NCBI GenBank assembly: GCA_963742655.1
Contig: CAVUMM010000005.1
Location: 496,001-560,000 of the forward strand
Length of the DNA: 64,000 nt
Origin: JAICLK01 sp963742655
Lineage (GTDB): Bacteria > Patescibacteriota > Saccharimonadia > Saccharimonadales > UBA4665
Direction: 5' to 3'
Shown: one piece after another, positions 1 to 8,324 of the stretch
How the letters are laid out: the number at the start of each line of letters is the position of its first letter
How positions within the stretch are numbered: position 1 is the stretch's first letter
Made by a program: the position numbers and the translations under genes
Notes under the pieces: generated by a model
Database searches by the model: none
What the model saw: only the letters and a program-made list of their open reading frames with translations
Told to the model about the DNA's origin: nothing

Positions 1-267
1 TTGCTGGACAGCCGTCACCAGCATATTGATCCATTCCAGCTTGTCCCTGTTTTTGTAAAGTTCCACGTGTATTTGGCCGCTGCGCGGGAGGCCGAGCGGT
101 TTAATAACGGCTTCGGTCGCTACGGTATCCATCTCGATCATCCCGTATCCCAGTTCGTGTTCAAGCCGACGAGCAAACGTTGACTTACCGGTAGATGTCT
201 TACCTGTCACAAAGAGCAATTGAGGGCGGTTGTTCTTTATGTCCTCAAAAACTTCAGCTACTGTCAT
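1..267 (-). CDS. P-loop kinase-like NTPase, C-terminus outside window
   Basis: The reverse strand is open from an ATG at 267 to the window edge, giving 89 visible residues. Residues 17-30 form a hydrophobic strand followed by a Walker A loop (GKTSTGKST), so the protein binds a nucleoside triphosphate. The strand-loop-helix order at the very N-terminus is that of adenylate-kinase-like small-molecule kinases. The lid and C-terminal half are not in the window, so the substrate cannot be named. It is divergent from the SemiSWEET-like gene at 332. Confidence 0.7.
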   Translation of the reverse strand, partial: MTVAEVFEDIKNNRPQLLFVTGKTSTGKSTFARRLEHELGYGMIEMDTVATEAVIKPLGLPRSGQIHVELYKNRDKLEWINMLVTAVQQ

Positions 268-331
268 TGAATTAATTTATCAGTCTGGTGATGAAAAGTA
301 TAGGCAACAGGTTTGGTATAATGTTTGTGGT

Positions 332-613
332 ATGCCAAAACATAAATCGAAAATTAACGAAATTGATATGATGGCGTATGCCGCAGGCATAGCCGGGAAT
401 ATCGCCATCATTCCCCAGATTATCAAAGCTTGGCAAGGTCCGGCACCGGGTTTGGCCATATCGACGTGGCTGCTGTTTCTGTTCGTCGACCTAAGCTGGC
501 TGATATACGCCATTCGCCGCAAGCAACGCCCTCTACTTTTTACGGAAGCGATGGGCCTGCTTTTCTATGTCGCAGTCATATCCGGCTGGATGCTGCACCA
601 CCAGTTTGCCTAA
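332..613 (+). CDS. SemiSWEET/PQ-loop family small transporter
   Basis: A 93-residue membrane protein with three predicted helices and a PQ motif (P28-Q29, in IIPQIIKAW) in the first helix. This matches SemiSWEET/MtN3-type half-transporters, which dimerise to move sugars or similar small solutes. The start at 332 is chosen because a perfect TATAAT lies at 317-322, nine bases before the ATG, so the mRNA would be leaderless; an upstream in-frame ATG at 230 would place the -10 box inside the coding region. Substrate is unknown. Confidence 0.75.
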   Translation: MPKHKSKINEIDMMAYAAGIAGNIAIIPQIIKAWQGPAPGLAISTWLLFLFVDLSWLIYAIRRKQRPLLFTEAMGLLFYVAVISGWMLHHQFA

Positions 614-634
614 CTATTTATACGGATAAAGGTA

Positions 635-1553
635 TCAGCGTTTCGTTTCGCTCGATTTAATATATGGTATTTTTGACTTGGCTTTGTCGATCAATAACTG
701 GATGTCATGCCGCCATTCGTAGATTGCATAGCATAATGTACCGATTAGGACGGCAATACCGATCACCCATTCCAATTGGTTCGAGCCTGCTGACTGTGCG
801 GACTTAACATCCTGAACGTTGGCTAAATTTGCGGCAATATTTTTGCGGCAACGATTCGTTGACGTGTTTCTGACCTGGCCGGCTGCACATGGTTTGAGCG
901 TCGTGCTTGCACCGAGTACCGATCTGCATCGATTCGTCGCAGGGTTTCGTTCCTGGCCTTCTTTGCATGGCGTCAAACTACTCGAGTTGCTGGCCACGAG
1001 CAAGCTGCGGCATCGATTCGTAGCAGGATTACGTTCCTGGTTTGGTTTGCAGGGCACCAGAGTTACGGCCGAGACTACGGTTTTGCATCGATTCGTCAAA
1101 GGATTGCGATATTTGCCGGGGCCGCATGGCTCGAGTGAAGTTGAAGTCGATGAAGCCGACGCGACTGTTTGAACCTCTGGCGGAAATTGATTGGCTCCCG
1201 CCGGTTCTGGCGAAGAACTCCATTGCCAGATCGAGCCGTTCAGCGCCCATGCCCAGCCGACTTTCGTAGTAGAACTCGCGTCCGGATATTGGACGATGGG
1301 CTGATAGATCTGCACACCGTACGTATCCTCGAGCCAGACGTATCCGCCCGATTCGGTAAGGCTGAGCGGCGAACCATCATTTTTGGTGTTGACGACGGTG
1401 TAAGCGCCGGGTTTCAGAATGCCGTTGAGACTGACGGTGTTACTGCTCGAACTTTTAGTGCCGCCATAGCTGGTGCGCAAACGGTACGCCGATAGGTCGA
1501 TCGGCTCGCCGGAGGAATTGAACAGTTTTGCGTAATCATTGCAAGTGAGTTGG
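635..1553 (-). pseudogene. Lamin-tail-domain surface protein, 5' end destroyed by IS30
   Basis: The remaining reading frame encodes most of a lamin-tail (LTD) beta-sandwich, seen as CNDYAKLFNSSGEPIDLSAY and GILKPGAYTVV. Four copies of a Cys-rich unit of about 20-27 residues follow (pattern PC..GQ.RNP.TNRCR), each with two cysteines. Near the C-terminus are a membrane helix (WVIGIAVLIGTLCYAIYEW) and a short basic tail. This is a cell-surface anchored architecture with the domain outside. The frame runs into the IS30 end at 1554. Beyond the element (2632-2738) I find no in-frame start or signal peptide, so the N-terminus is missing or was deleted with the insertion. Confidence 0.75.
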
Positions 1554-1578
1554 CCCGAATTAACACTCAAAACGCAAC
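1554..1578. repeat. IS30 left inverted repeat
   Basis: Left terminal repeat of the IS30 element. It matches the reverse complement of 2607-2631 at 20 of 25 positions, with the inner CGCAAC fully conserved. Confidence 0.75.
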
Positions 1579-1658
1579 CTAACAAAACTTGAGAGCCATG
1601 AGGCTTCCTCGTATCCTGTTGTTTGCAACGACAACTAATACGAAAGGAGTGTGCCCTC

Positions 1659-2618
1659 ATGGCCCACCACCACTTTACCCGAGATGACCGGGTTCTTCTA
1701 GCAAAGCTAAAAACAGCCGGGCTCACGAACCGGTCCTGTGCCCGGATCCTGGGCTTTCATCCCTCGTCTGTCGGTAGAGAGCTGCGTCGGGGCGCAGCCC
1801 CGACTGCTACCGGCTATGACATCCGTGTTGCCCGCGTCCGCAATCGGCAGCTCAGACAGCAGGCCAACCAGCAGCACCGCAAGCTGTTCGTGGCGCAAGC
1901 CGCACGCATTACCGGGCTACTACGCCAGTACTACAGCCCCGAACAAGCGGGTGTGGCGGTTGGCTTGAGCCATAGCACAGTCTACCGCTGGCTCTGGGCA
2001 CAGCCCAAAGCCTTCTTGCGGGACCTGTGGCGGTACCTCCGACACAAGAAGCTCCGGCGGAAGTACGGCACCAAGCGTCGGGAGCAACAGCGGGAATTAC
2101 AGAAGAAACGCTCGATTAACGTGCGACCTAAAACCGTAAACCAACGTCTGTTCTACGGCCACTGGGAAGGCGACACCGTCCGCGGCAAAGGCAATAGCGG
2201 CTACCTTGTGACGCTCGTCGAACGGAAGAGCGGTTACGCCCTTGTCGGACACATACCGCAGGCCACTAAAGAACAGTTCCGGCTCTGCACGGAACAACTG
2301 CTTGCCCCGTTGCCGAAACACCTGAAACGCAGCCTGACGTTGGACAATGGTACCGAGATGCAGGATTACGAGGAGCTGGAACGGCACACCGGCCTGACGA
2401 TCTACTTCGCCCATCCCTACCATTCCTGGGAACGGGGCAGCAACGAGAACTTCAATGGACTGCTCCGGCAGTTCTTCCCAAAAGGCTCATCATTCGCGAA
2501 CGTCACGCAGGAGCAGGTTGACCTGGCGGTCAACCTGCTCAATACTAGACCCCGCAAACGACATGGTTACGCAAGTCCTGCCGAGCTACTCAAGCCGTAT
2601 TTGGCTGTTGCGATTTGA
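1659..2618 (+). CDS. IS30-family DDE transposase
   Basis: A 319-residue transposase. The N-terminal helix-turn-helix (residues about 5-45) includes the family signature HPSSVGRELRRG. The catalytic core shows the DDE triad in GHWEGDTV, LTLDNGTE and the C-terminal block GSNENFNGLLRQFFPKG, all hallmarks of IS30. The start at 1659 is preceded by AAAGGAG with eight bases of spacing. The frame looks intact, so the element may still be mobile. The Shine-Dalgarno start contrasts with the leaderless starts common in this genome, consistent with recent arrival. Confidence 0.93.
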   Translation: MAHHHFTRDDRVLLAKLKTAGLTNRSCARILGFHPSSVGRELRRGAAPTATGYDIRVARVRNRQLRQQANQQHRKLFVAQAARITGLLRQYYSPEQAGVAVGLSHSTVYRWLWAQPKAFLRDLWRYLRHKKLRRKYGTKRREQQRELQKKRSINVRPKTVNQRLFYGHWEGDTVRGKGNSGYLVTLVERKSGYALVGHIPQATKEQFRLCTEQLLAPLPKHLKRSLTLDNGTEMQDYEELERHTGLTIYFAHPYHSWERGSNENFNGLLRQFFPKGSSFANVTQEQVDLAVNLLNTRPRKRHGYASPAELLKPYLAVAI

Positions 2619-2631
2619 ATGAGAATTCAGG
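2607..2631. repeat. IS30 right inverted repeat
   Basis: Right terminal repeat of the IS30 element. It overlaps the transposase stop codon and ends in GAATTCAGG. Confidence 0.75.
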
Positions 2632-2738
2632 ACGTGTTGCCGGTAAATGTTTACCCGATTTCCCAAAGTTTTGTTGCCCGTGCTTGAAAAAGGTGGTGTT
2701 ATTAGCCATACTTCAAATCAAATAAGGGGGAAATTTTT

Positions 2739-3224
2739 ATGGACGTGGACGTTATACGCGAGACGGGTGAGGAATATATGGACACTCTTCTGGTGCTGCA
2801 AGGTAATCGGGCATTGGCCGAGGAAGCCGGCCGGGCAGAGCGGGAGGTAAATCACGAGTTATTTTTGATCGCCCAAGGCTTGCTTGCTGCCGAAGAACCG
2901 TACGACAGGAATGTGTATGCTGGCGATGATGGGACGGGCGGAAATTCGTGGAGGCCTATGCCGGTGAGGGAGATACAAGTCGGTTACGAATCAGAGGCCG
3001 GCTCATGCACTTTGGTGCTCGTGAATACGGCCGGCAAAAGCGCATTGCAGGTAGGCGATCATGTGGCGTCCGTGTATATTACCGACAAGCCAGCTCCGCG
3101 CAATCCTAGAAGGTTCGAACCTGGCAAACTACTATTCACGCTAACCGCCGATGGTGATTTAAGCGGGCCGGAAACGGATCCGTTCAACGTTACTGCAGTG
3201 TTGAGATTGTTTGAAGAAGAGTGA
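2739..3224 (+). CDS. Unknown protein, paralogue of the next gene
   Basis: A 161-residue acidic protein with no signal peptide or membrane helix. I do not recognise the family. Its second half (about residues 75-160) lines up with that of the gene at 3275: both have a L-L-N strand, a VG turn, a VYI strand, F-PG-LF, then GP-TDP-V and a final L-F. A strong AAGGGGG sequence sits eight bases before the ATG. The 5' region 2632-2738 may be the promoter or a remnant of the broken lamin-tail gene. Role unknown, presumably cytoplasmic. Confidence 0.65.
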   Translation: MDVDVIRETGEEYMDTLLVLQGNRALAEEAGRAEREVNHELFLIAQGLLAAEEPYDRNVYAGDDGTGGNSWRPMPVREIQVGYESEAGSCTLVLVNTAGKSALQVGDHVASVYITDKPAPRNPRRFEPGKLLFTLTADGDLSGPETDPFNVTAVLRLFEEE

Positions 3225-3274
3225 GCGCTGCTTTGATAAGCTATTATTGGCAAATAAAATACTGGAGGTAAACG

Positions 3275-3799
3275 ATGGCGCGTATCGTTCACTTAACAAA
3301 TTCGGAAGCTGCACAGCGGCATTTGACCGAATTGATTGCAATTGATAGTGCCGAAGGCTTACGTGCGGCTATCCAGAAAGCAAAGGCGGAGCAGGGCAGG
3401 GGTTTATATGATCGGGCAAGCGCGTTGCTTGAAACGGTTTCGCCGGCAGAACGAGATGTAAGGGTTGGATTAGGGTTTCCGGCATCCGGCGGAAGCCCCT
3501 GGCAGAAAAAATTCGTACGACAACTAGTAGTGCCGTTTGGTGACGGCGCGGACAAACGCGAACTGATACTGGCAAATGTTTACGGACAACATGATTTTGT
3601 CGTGGGTTCAGAAAACGCCACAGTCTATATCAGAAGACCCGATGCCGCGCGGGAATTGAGTACGTTTGCGCCCGGACAGCAGTTGTTCGGAATGGATCTT
3701 TTTGGCACCGTTGACGGGCCTTTGACCGATCCCGTTTTAGTTAATGGTTATTTAGATATGTTTGCGACATATGCGGGTCGGTTCGATGCTACAGTTTAA
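3275..3799 (+). CDS. Unknown protein, paralogue of the previous gene
   Basis: A 174-residue soluble protein with no recognised domain. The N-terminal half is helical (TNSEAAQRHLTELIAIDS). The C-terminal half shares the strand and turn pattern of the 2739 gene, including VYIRRPDAARELSTFAPGQ and GPLTDPVLV. GGAGG six to ten bases before the ATG supports the start. The 50-base gap and same orientation suggest one operon that arose by tandem duplication. Function unknown. Confidence 0.65.
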   Translation: MARIVHLTNSEAAQRHLTELIAIDSAEGLRAAIQKAKAEQGRGLYDRASALLETVSPAERDVRVGLGFPASGGSPWQKKFVRQLVVPFGDGADKRELILANVYGQHDFVVGSENATVYIRRPDAARELSTFAPGQQLFGMDLFGTVDGPLTDPVLVNGYLDMFATYAGRFDATV

Positions 3800-3848
3800 A
3801 ATTCTAAGGTAAATTTGCTGGGGAGACAAGGTAAGCAAGGCGGCCGAA

Positions 3849-3907
3849 GGGCAGGGCGTTGGCGGGTATTAAACCTCCAATCGGTTGATTGCCGCCACGC
3901 CCTGTCC
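3849..3907. terminator. GC-rich hairpin between convergent genes
   Basis: Arms 3849-3865 and 3892-3907 pair as GGRCAGGGCG(T)TGGCGG against its complement with one bulge, around a 26-base loop. It lies between the ends of convergent genes. There is no T-run, so it may only stall polymerase or protect 3' ends in both directions. Confidence 0.45.
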
Positions 3908-3939
3908 GATCGGACTAGCTCAGCACGTCGATGTGCAGG

Positions 3940-4272
3940 TCAGTCCTGGAAGCTGCCGGACGACTCGATGAGGTCCAGCACCTCGATCTGCGGTTTGCCC
4001 TGCACCCCGGCTTCCGCCATGACCGCCTGGATCTGCTCATTGCCGTCGAAGAACTCCTGGAAGGCTTCTTCGCTGGGCCATTCGTCGATCGAGACCAGTT
4101 GGCTATATCTCCGGTCAACGGCGAACCTGTGCGAAGTTGCGCCGGCGGCTCTTGCATTGGCGGTGAGCTGATCGAGCTCGTCGGAGAACTGCTGCAGCGC
4201 CGCCTCCGCGACGTTCGTGCTTCTGACATCAAAGCGGGTGATGATCAGCTTCTTGCCGTCACCATTTGCCAT
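3940..4272 (-). CDS. Antibiotic-biosynthesis-monooxygenase (ABM) fold protein
   Basis: A 110-residue protein with the ferredoxin-like ABM/dimeric alpha-beta-barrel pattern: strand (KKLIITRFDVRS), helix with many acids, strand (HRFAVDRRYSQLVSIDEW), then SEEAFQEFFDGNEQIQAV and a final strand (PQIEVLDLI). Such proteins are homodimeric oxygenases or small-ligand binders; the substrate cannot be read. AAGGAG lies about nine bases before the ATG. Codons are much more G+C-rich than in the neighbours and the gene stands alone, which suggests acquisition, perhaps from an actinobacterium. Confidence 0.65.
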   Translation of the reverse strand: MANGDGKKLIITRFDVRSTNVAEAALQQFSDELDQLTANARAAGATSHRFAVDRRYSQLVSIDEWPSEEAFQEFFDGNEQIQAVMAEAGVQGKPQIEVLDLIESSGSFQD

Positions 4273-4348
4273 CTGACAATCTCCTTGTCTTGCCGACTAT
4301 TGACTCGGTAGCGCTTGGTCGGTGCCGGTAGAATTTCCGGCCGTTCGA

Positions 4349-4552
4349 TTACTGTAGTTCTGATCTTCTCCAATCTTCGTCGATGTGAATGGTTGCTCCA
4401 AGTACTACCCGATGGATGACAATAGCGTCATTTTCATACAACGGGTAGCACTTGTTTGCGTGGCGACTTGCATAGTTCGGTGCCTTGCTTACCTTTTTAA
4501 ATTGCACTGCCCGCATTGGCGGCAGAGCATTTTTGATTACAGCACGAATCAA
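4349..4552 (-). pseudogene. Possible decayed RelE/ParE-type toxin fragment
   Basis: This lies in the gene-poor stretch 4273-4653. A reverse frame of 67 codons starting TTG ends in CYPLYENDAIVIHRVVLGA, which resembles the last two strands of RelE/ParE toxins (usually an acidic turn, an I-V-I strand, R-V-L-G-A). There is no good start, no ribosome site and no antitoxin beside it. It may be a remnant or chance; nothing else is seen in the 380-base gap apart from the promoter of the next gene. Confidence 0.25.
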
Positions 4553-4653
4553 GCTTTAGAACAATTAAGTAATCTTTAGTGATCGGTATATCGCGTTGCT
4601 TAGCGGCCTAAGAGCGTGCGATAATTTTTATGTAAAACGAAGGGGGTACTATC

Positions 4654-5070
4654 ATGAGCCAACTATTTATTAATCCGTATATTAACTTTCGGGGCCAGGC
4701 GCGCGAAGCCATGGAATTTTACCAGAAAGTGCTCGGCGGGAAACTCGATCTGCTGACATTCAACGCCGACGGCGCGCCCAAGCCGGCCGGCCCGGGCGAC
4801 ACCATCATGCATTCGCGGCTGGAATCCGACGGCGCAATTATCATGGGTACCGATGGCATGAAGGAATACTCGCCGACGGTCGGGGATAATTTTGCTATCG
4901 CGCTCGGCGGCAGCGATGTTGAGCGGCTCACCAAAATCTTCGAGCAGCTCGGCGAGGGCGGCAAAGTGAAACAAGGCCTGAAAGCAGAATCATGGGGCGA
5001 TCAGTTCGGCTGGCTGGAAGACAAATTCGGCATCAACTGGATGGTAAACATCTCCCAAGCCGACGGGTAA
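4654..5070 (+). CDS. VOC-superfamily (PhnB-like) protein
   Basis: A 138-residue glyoxalase/PhnB-type protein. It shows the two beta-alpha-beta-beta-beta halves: INPYINFRGQAREAMEFYQKV starts the first (NF-G-A-EAM-FY is the usual PhnB opening) and GWLEDKFGINWMVN ends the second. Such proteins bind a metal or small ligand between the modules; catalysis is not assured. A GATAAT box at 4619-4624 and GAAGGGGG before the ATG define promoter and start. A second VOC gene is at 56406. Confidence 0.8.
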   Translation: MSQLFINPYINFRGQAREAMEFYQKVLGGKLDLLTFNADGAPKPAGPGDTIMHSRLESDGAIIMGTDGMKEYSPTVGDNFAIALGGSDVERLTKIFEQLGEGGKVKQGLKAESWGDQFGWLEDKFGINWMVNISQADG

Positions 5071-5071
5071 T

Positions 5072-5173
5072 CCGCTATATATCTGCCTAGTCACGACTGC
5101 TATCGTTGGATACTTTGCCGGAATGGCTATCTACGAAATCCACAAACATCGCAACGACAAAGAACTCTGGTAA
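5072..5173 (+). pseudogene. Possible membrane-protein tail fragment
   Basis: An open frame directly after the VOC stop would encode one hydrophobic helix (LVTTAIVGYFAGMAIYEI) and a charged tail ending KELW. There is no ATG before the helix and no ribosome site, so it is either the 3' remnant of a lost membrane gene or fortuitous. Confidence 0.2.
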
Positions 5174-5282
5174 CAATGATGGTTAGCCGTTGAAAATCGA
5201 TTGCATGTAATATCTATTTATGTTAATATAATTTTGAATTTTTGAAATTTATCATTAAGTTAATTTTACATGGAATTGAGAA

Positions 5283-5966
5283 ATGGGTAATCGTATTGTT
5301 GGATTTGATGAGACGCAAACTCGCTTAGATTTAGTTCGAAACGTTCAAATTAACGAACAGGGAGTTGCCGAATGCCGTAGCTTAGACGGGGCTGTAATCA
5401 TGCGGCTTGCGGGTGTGGTGGCTGATGTTCGCCTCGGTCGGTACGAGCACGTTCCATTTACCGATGGCGGTTTTAGTCTTCTAAATATGGATGCTGAAGC
5501 TACCGAACCGTTGGCTGTGGGTTTTTACTTTGGTATTGCCGATTCGGGAACGGTTGATCCTGAAAAAATTATTGGCACGGCGCTTCGAAAGTCGGGTGAT
5601 GGGGTGCCGTTGATTGTGAATACTGACGGAACAGAAATTCCAATATCGCTTCGAACTGATACGCGCAGGCACCACGGTGAATTAAACTTAATCCGCAAAC
5701 TCGATTTAGAAGCGAAGGCAGGTTTGCCTCGTGAAATGTCTCGACTCCTTCTGGAGCGCGCTGTGGTTAACACTGATACCGGTGCAGTAGATATTTCTGT
5801 ACCGCTCTTTGTCAATCCAGGGAACGGCCATACAAATCATTTCCAATTCCGCGGATACGATACCAGCACCTTTGATCCGGAAACGGCTACACAGGGGCTG
5901 AGCTTTCTTCCGGGGGTAAATATGGTTGGTGCGTTCGAAGTTCAGGTTACTTTGGTAAACTCTTAA
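5283..5966 (+). CDS. Unknown beta-rich protein
   Basis: A 227-residue soluble protein rich in alternating hydrophobic and polar strands and in Gly, Asp and Thr. I see no signal peptide, membrane segment or known motif. It stands alone between the VOC gene and the convergent nuclease gene. The upstream AT-rich stretch holds TATAAT near 5226, giving a leader of about 45 bases with a weak GGAATTGAG before the ATG. Function unknown. Confidence 0.6.
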   Translation: MGNRIVGFDETQTRLDLVRNVQINEQGVAECRSLDGAVIMRLAGVVADVRLGRYEHVPFTDGGFSLLNMDAEATEPLAVGFYFGIADSGTVDPEKIIGTALRKSGDGVPLIVNTDGTEIPISLRTDTRRHHGELNLIRKLDLEAKAGLPREMSRLLLERAVVNTDTGAVDISVPLFVNPGNGHTNHFQFRGYDTSTFDPETATQGLSFLPGVNMVGAFEVQVTLVNS

Positions 5967-6030
5967 ACCTTTACAAACTAACGTTAGAGTTTTAGAGGCG
6001 CGACTCTAAAAATATTATCTTAATGTTGGT

Positions 6031-6744
6031 TTATTTAATTTCGGGAAATATCTGATTTGTGCAGGAGTTTAGAATTTTTTGCATTGCGGTGCGTTCGGCG
6101 AGTGTGACCCACAGGTGATATTTTAGTTTGATGGCGATTTGGCGGGCGACGTAGCGGCATTCGTAGGGTTTGTTGGGCGGCAACCAGTCGGCGGCGTCGC
6201 TGCTGCTTTTGGCATCGTTGGCCGGGCCGCTGACTGCCAGGAGTTCGAGCGGGTCGTTGTAGAATTGCTCGCGTCGCGCGGCCGAAAGATTTTGCGCGCC
6301 AGTATCCCATGCGTCGGAAACGGCAACGATGTGGTCGATTTGCACGAACGAGCTGGTGCCCGGCCCGCGTTTGAAGGCGATGGTTTTGCCGGTGTACGGA
6401 TCTTGCAACGTGCCGCTCAAAACGGTGCAGTCTGTTGCGGATTTGTCTGTAGCCATCGTGAGGTCTAGGTTCAAAATTTGTTCGCGCATGTCACAATTTC
6501 CAAAGGTCGCCCAGCCGCTTCCAAATTGCTCGCGATTGTAACCAGCATGCGATGCGGCTGGTTTAACTGCCAATTCGCCAAGTGCATTGCTTGCCAGTGT
6601 TTGGTTCGGGCCCAGCGTCGCAACAGTAGGAGGAGCTTTTGCCTTAAACTCATTATCCCAAACTAAACCACCAACTATAAGGAGTGCTATTAGTGCAACT
6701 ATGACCACTCGCCAGGCTCGCGCACTCAATTTTTTTCTGAGCAT
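6031..6744 (-). CDS. Secreted HNH-type nuclease (DUF1524/GmrSD-C-like)
   Basis: A 237-residue protein with a basic start and one hydrophobic segment (residues about 12-29), so it is exported or membrane-anchored. The C-terminal region is an HNH nuclease domain: DHIV at 137-140, then NDPLELLAV, NDAKSSSD, WLPPN and a conserved ECRYVARQIAIK. The upstream block YNREQFGSGW with NCDMREQIL is typical of secreted DUF1524 proteins in Gram-positive and CPR bacteria. The likely role is cutting external DNA, for nucleotide scavenging or uptake. The gene is divergent from yebC. Confidence 0.82.
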   Translation of the reverse strand: MLRKKLSARAWRVVIVALIALLIVGGLVWDNEFKAKAPPTVATLGPNQTLASNALGELAVKPAASHAGYNREQFGSGWATFGNCDMREQILNLDLTMATDKSATDCTVLSGTLQDPYTGKTIAFKRGPGTSSFVQIDHIVAVSDAWDTGAQNLSAARREQFYNDPLELLAVSGPANDAKSSSDAADWLPPNKPYECRYVARQIAIKLKYHLWVTLAERTAMQKILNSCTNQIFPEIK

Positions 6745-6825
6745 GCGTTCGTTTTAATCACACAGCGTTGCAGATAGCAAGCAAAAACGATATAATAACA
6801 GATAAGAATTGAAAAGGGAGCGGAC

Positions 6826-7554
6826 GTGAGCGGACATTCCAAATGGTCGACAATAAAACGCGAAAAGGGCGCCAAAGATGCGGCACGCAGTGCGGTGTTT
6901 ACCAAACTTGGCAACGCCATTGCGATTGCGGCTCGCGCCGGTGCCGATCCGGAGACGAACTTTAATCTGCGGCTGGCGATTGACCGTGCCAAAGCGGCCA
7001 ACATGCCGAACACCAACATCCAACGCAGCATTGACCGCGGCAGTGGCAAACTTGGCGGTGCGCAAATTCAGGAAGTCATGTACGAAGGCTACGGCCCGGG
7101 CGGCGTGGCGATTCTGGTGGAATGCGCGACCGACAATATCAACCGCACATTTCCGGACGTGCGCCTGGCGTTCAGTAAACATGGCGGCAATATGGCCGAA
7201 AAGGGCGCGGTGGCGTTCCAGTTTGACCATAAAGGCATGATTCGAGTGAAGGGCAAGGGCGACGAGCTACTTCTGCAAGCACTCGACGCCGGTGCGGAAG
7301 ATGTGCAGGAAGAGGGCGAAGAATCCGTGATTTACACCGACCCGAAAGAACTCGCCAAAGTCCGCGACGTGCTGAAAGACGCTGGCGTGGAAATCCTCGA
7401 AGCCGAGCTGACGTACGTACCGAACAACACGGTCGAAATCACCGACAAAAATACCGCCGGCAAAATTATACGTCTGATGGACGCGCTCGATGACCTGGAT
7501 GATGTAACCAACACCCATGTCAATTTCGATATCGACGAAAGCCTGCTCGAATAA
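6826..7554 (+). CDS. yebC: YebC/PmpR-family protein
   Basis: A 242-residue YebC protein, recognised from its N-terminus (SGHSKWSTIKREKGAKDAAR) and the motifs AKAANMP, YEGYGPGGVA and FPDVRLAFSKHGG. Members act as DNA-binding regulators and, as shown for several bacteria, as translation factors that help ribosomes through proline-rich stretches. The start is a GTG after AAAGGGAG; TATAAT at 6791-6796 gives a short leader. It opens a tight four-gene operon (stop and next start overlap as TAATG) and is near ruvC, a very common linkage. A Pro-rich protein gene lies 3.7 kb downstream. Confidence 0.95.
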   Translation: MSGHSKWSTIKREKGAKDAARSAVFTKLGNAIAIAARAGADPETNFNLRLAIDRAKAANMPNTNIQRSIDRGSGKLGGAQIQEVMYEGYGPGGVAILVECATDNINRTFPDVRLAFSKHGGNMAEKGAVAFQFDHKGMIRVKGKGDELLLQALDAGAEDVQEEGEESVIYTDPKELAKVRDVLKDAGVEILEAELTYVPNNTVEITDKNTAGKIIRLMDALDDLDDVTNTHVNFDIDESLLE

Positions 7555-8324
7555 TGAGCGCCGACGAGCTTCGTGAATTTCTGGCATTCGCAGAAGATTT
7601 AGCACGACAAGCAAGCGATATTGCCAAGCGCTTAAAAACTTCCACAGATGCTGCCATTAGCAAAGATGACAGCAGCCCGGTAACCGTCGCCGATGAGCAA
7701 ATTAACCAGCTTGTCATAGATGCGGTGAAAACCAAGTTTCCGAACATTGGCGTGCTTGCCGAAGAACAAAGTTATAATAGCGGCAAAACCAGCGGACTCT
7801 TGTGGGTCTGTGACCCGATCGACGGCACGCTGCCTTATATTTTGGAAGCGTCGATATCAACGTTCTGTTTGGCGTTGGTCGATGATGGCGCGCCTGTGCT
7901 CGGTGTTATTTACGTATTTGATCACGACGATTTATATTCGGCCGCGAAAGGCCTGGGTGTTCGGCGTAACGGCGAACCGTTTATGGCAAGACAGGCCAAG
8001 CCGCTGCCGGTCGTTGACGTTGAATGGTGGTTTAGCGCGGAATATGAAATCAGTAGTTTGCAGAAAAAATTGTATGCCGCAAAATATCAGACTGTGGATT
8101 TTTCGTCTTCCGGCTACGCGGCTATTCAGGTTGCTTTGGGCAGGCTTAAGGGCGTGATACAAGCCGGAAATAAGCCATGGGATATCGCTGCTACAAAAGC
8201 AATTTTTGACGAATTGGGTTATGCGGTTACAGACTTGGACGGTAACGAGCAGCGGTATGACCAACCGATTCGCGGTGCAATTGTCAGCGATGGCTTACTA
8301 CAAAAGGAACTGTTTGATGAATAA
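7554..8324 (+). CDS. Inositol-monophosphatase-family phosphatase (copy 1)
   Basis: A 256-residue enzyme of the Mg-dependent sugar-phosphatase fold. Metal-site motifs are all present: LAEEQ, DPIDGT and KPWDIAA, with a terminal IVSDG. Family members dephosphorylate inositol-1-phosphate, fructose-1,6-bisphosphate, histidinol phosphate or PAP, and the exact substrate cannot be told from motifs. It overlaps yebC by one base and its paralogue by eight, implying translational coupling. Given inositol-3-phosphate synthase at 60357, inositol phosphate is a reasonable candidate substrate. Confidence 0.88.
   Translation: MSADELREFLAFAEDLARQASDIAKRLKTSTDAAISKDDSSPVTVADEQINQLVIDAVKTKFPNIGVLAEEQSYNSGKTSGLLWVCDPIDGTLPYILEASISTFCLALVDDGAPVLGVIYVFDHDDLYSAAKGLGVRRNGEPFMARQAKPLPVVDVEWWFSAEYEISSLQKKLYAAKYQTVDFSSSGYAAIQVALGRLKGVIQAGNKPWDIAATKAIFDELGYAVTDLDGNEQRYDQPIRGAIVSDGLLQKELFDE

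Larger units (their letters stand above)
1554..2631 (+). mobile_element. IS30-family insertion sequence
   Basis: The element of about 1.08 kb carries one transposase gene and is bounded by imperfect inverted repeats at 1554-1578 and 2607-2631. These match at 20 of 25 positions; the tips read CCCGAATT on the left and CCTGAATT on the complement of the right. Size and organisation fit the IS30 family. A two-base GG on both sides could be the target duplication, but this is too short to be sure. It interrupts the lamin-tail gene at 635-1553. Confidence 0.85.

Noticed and set aside
819..1172. Forward frame of 117 codons with repeated HRFVxGxR motif
   Set aside because: It is the opposite strand of the four Cys-rich repeats of the lamin-tail protein and has no start signal.
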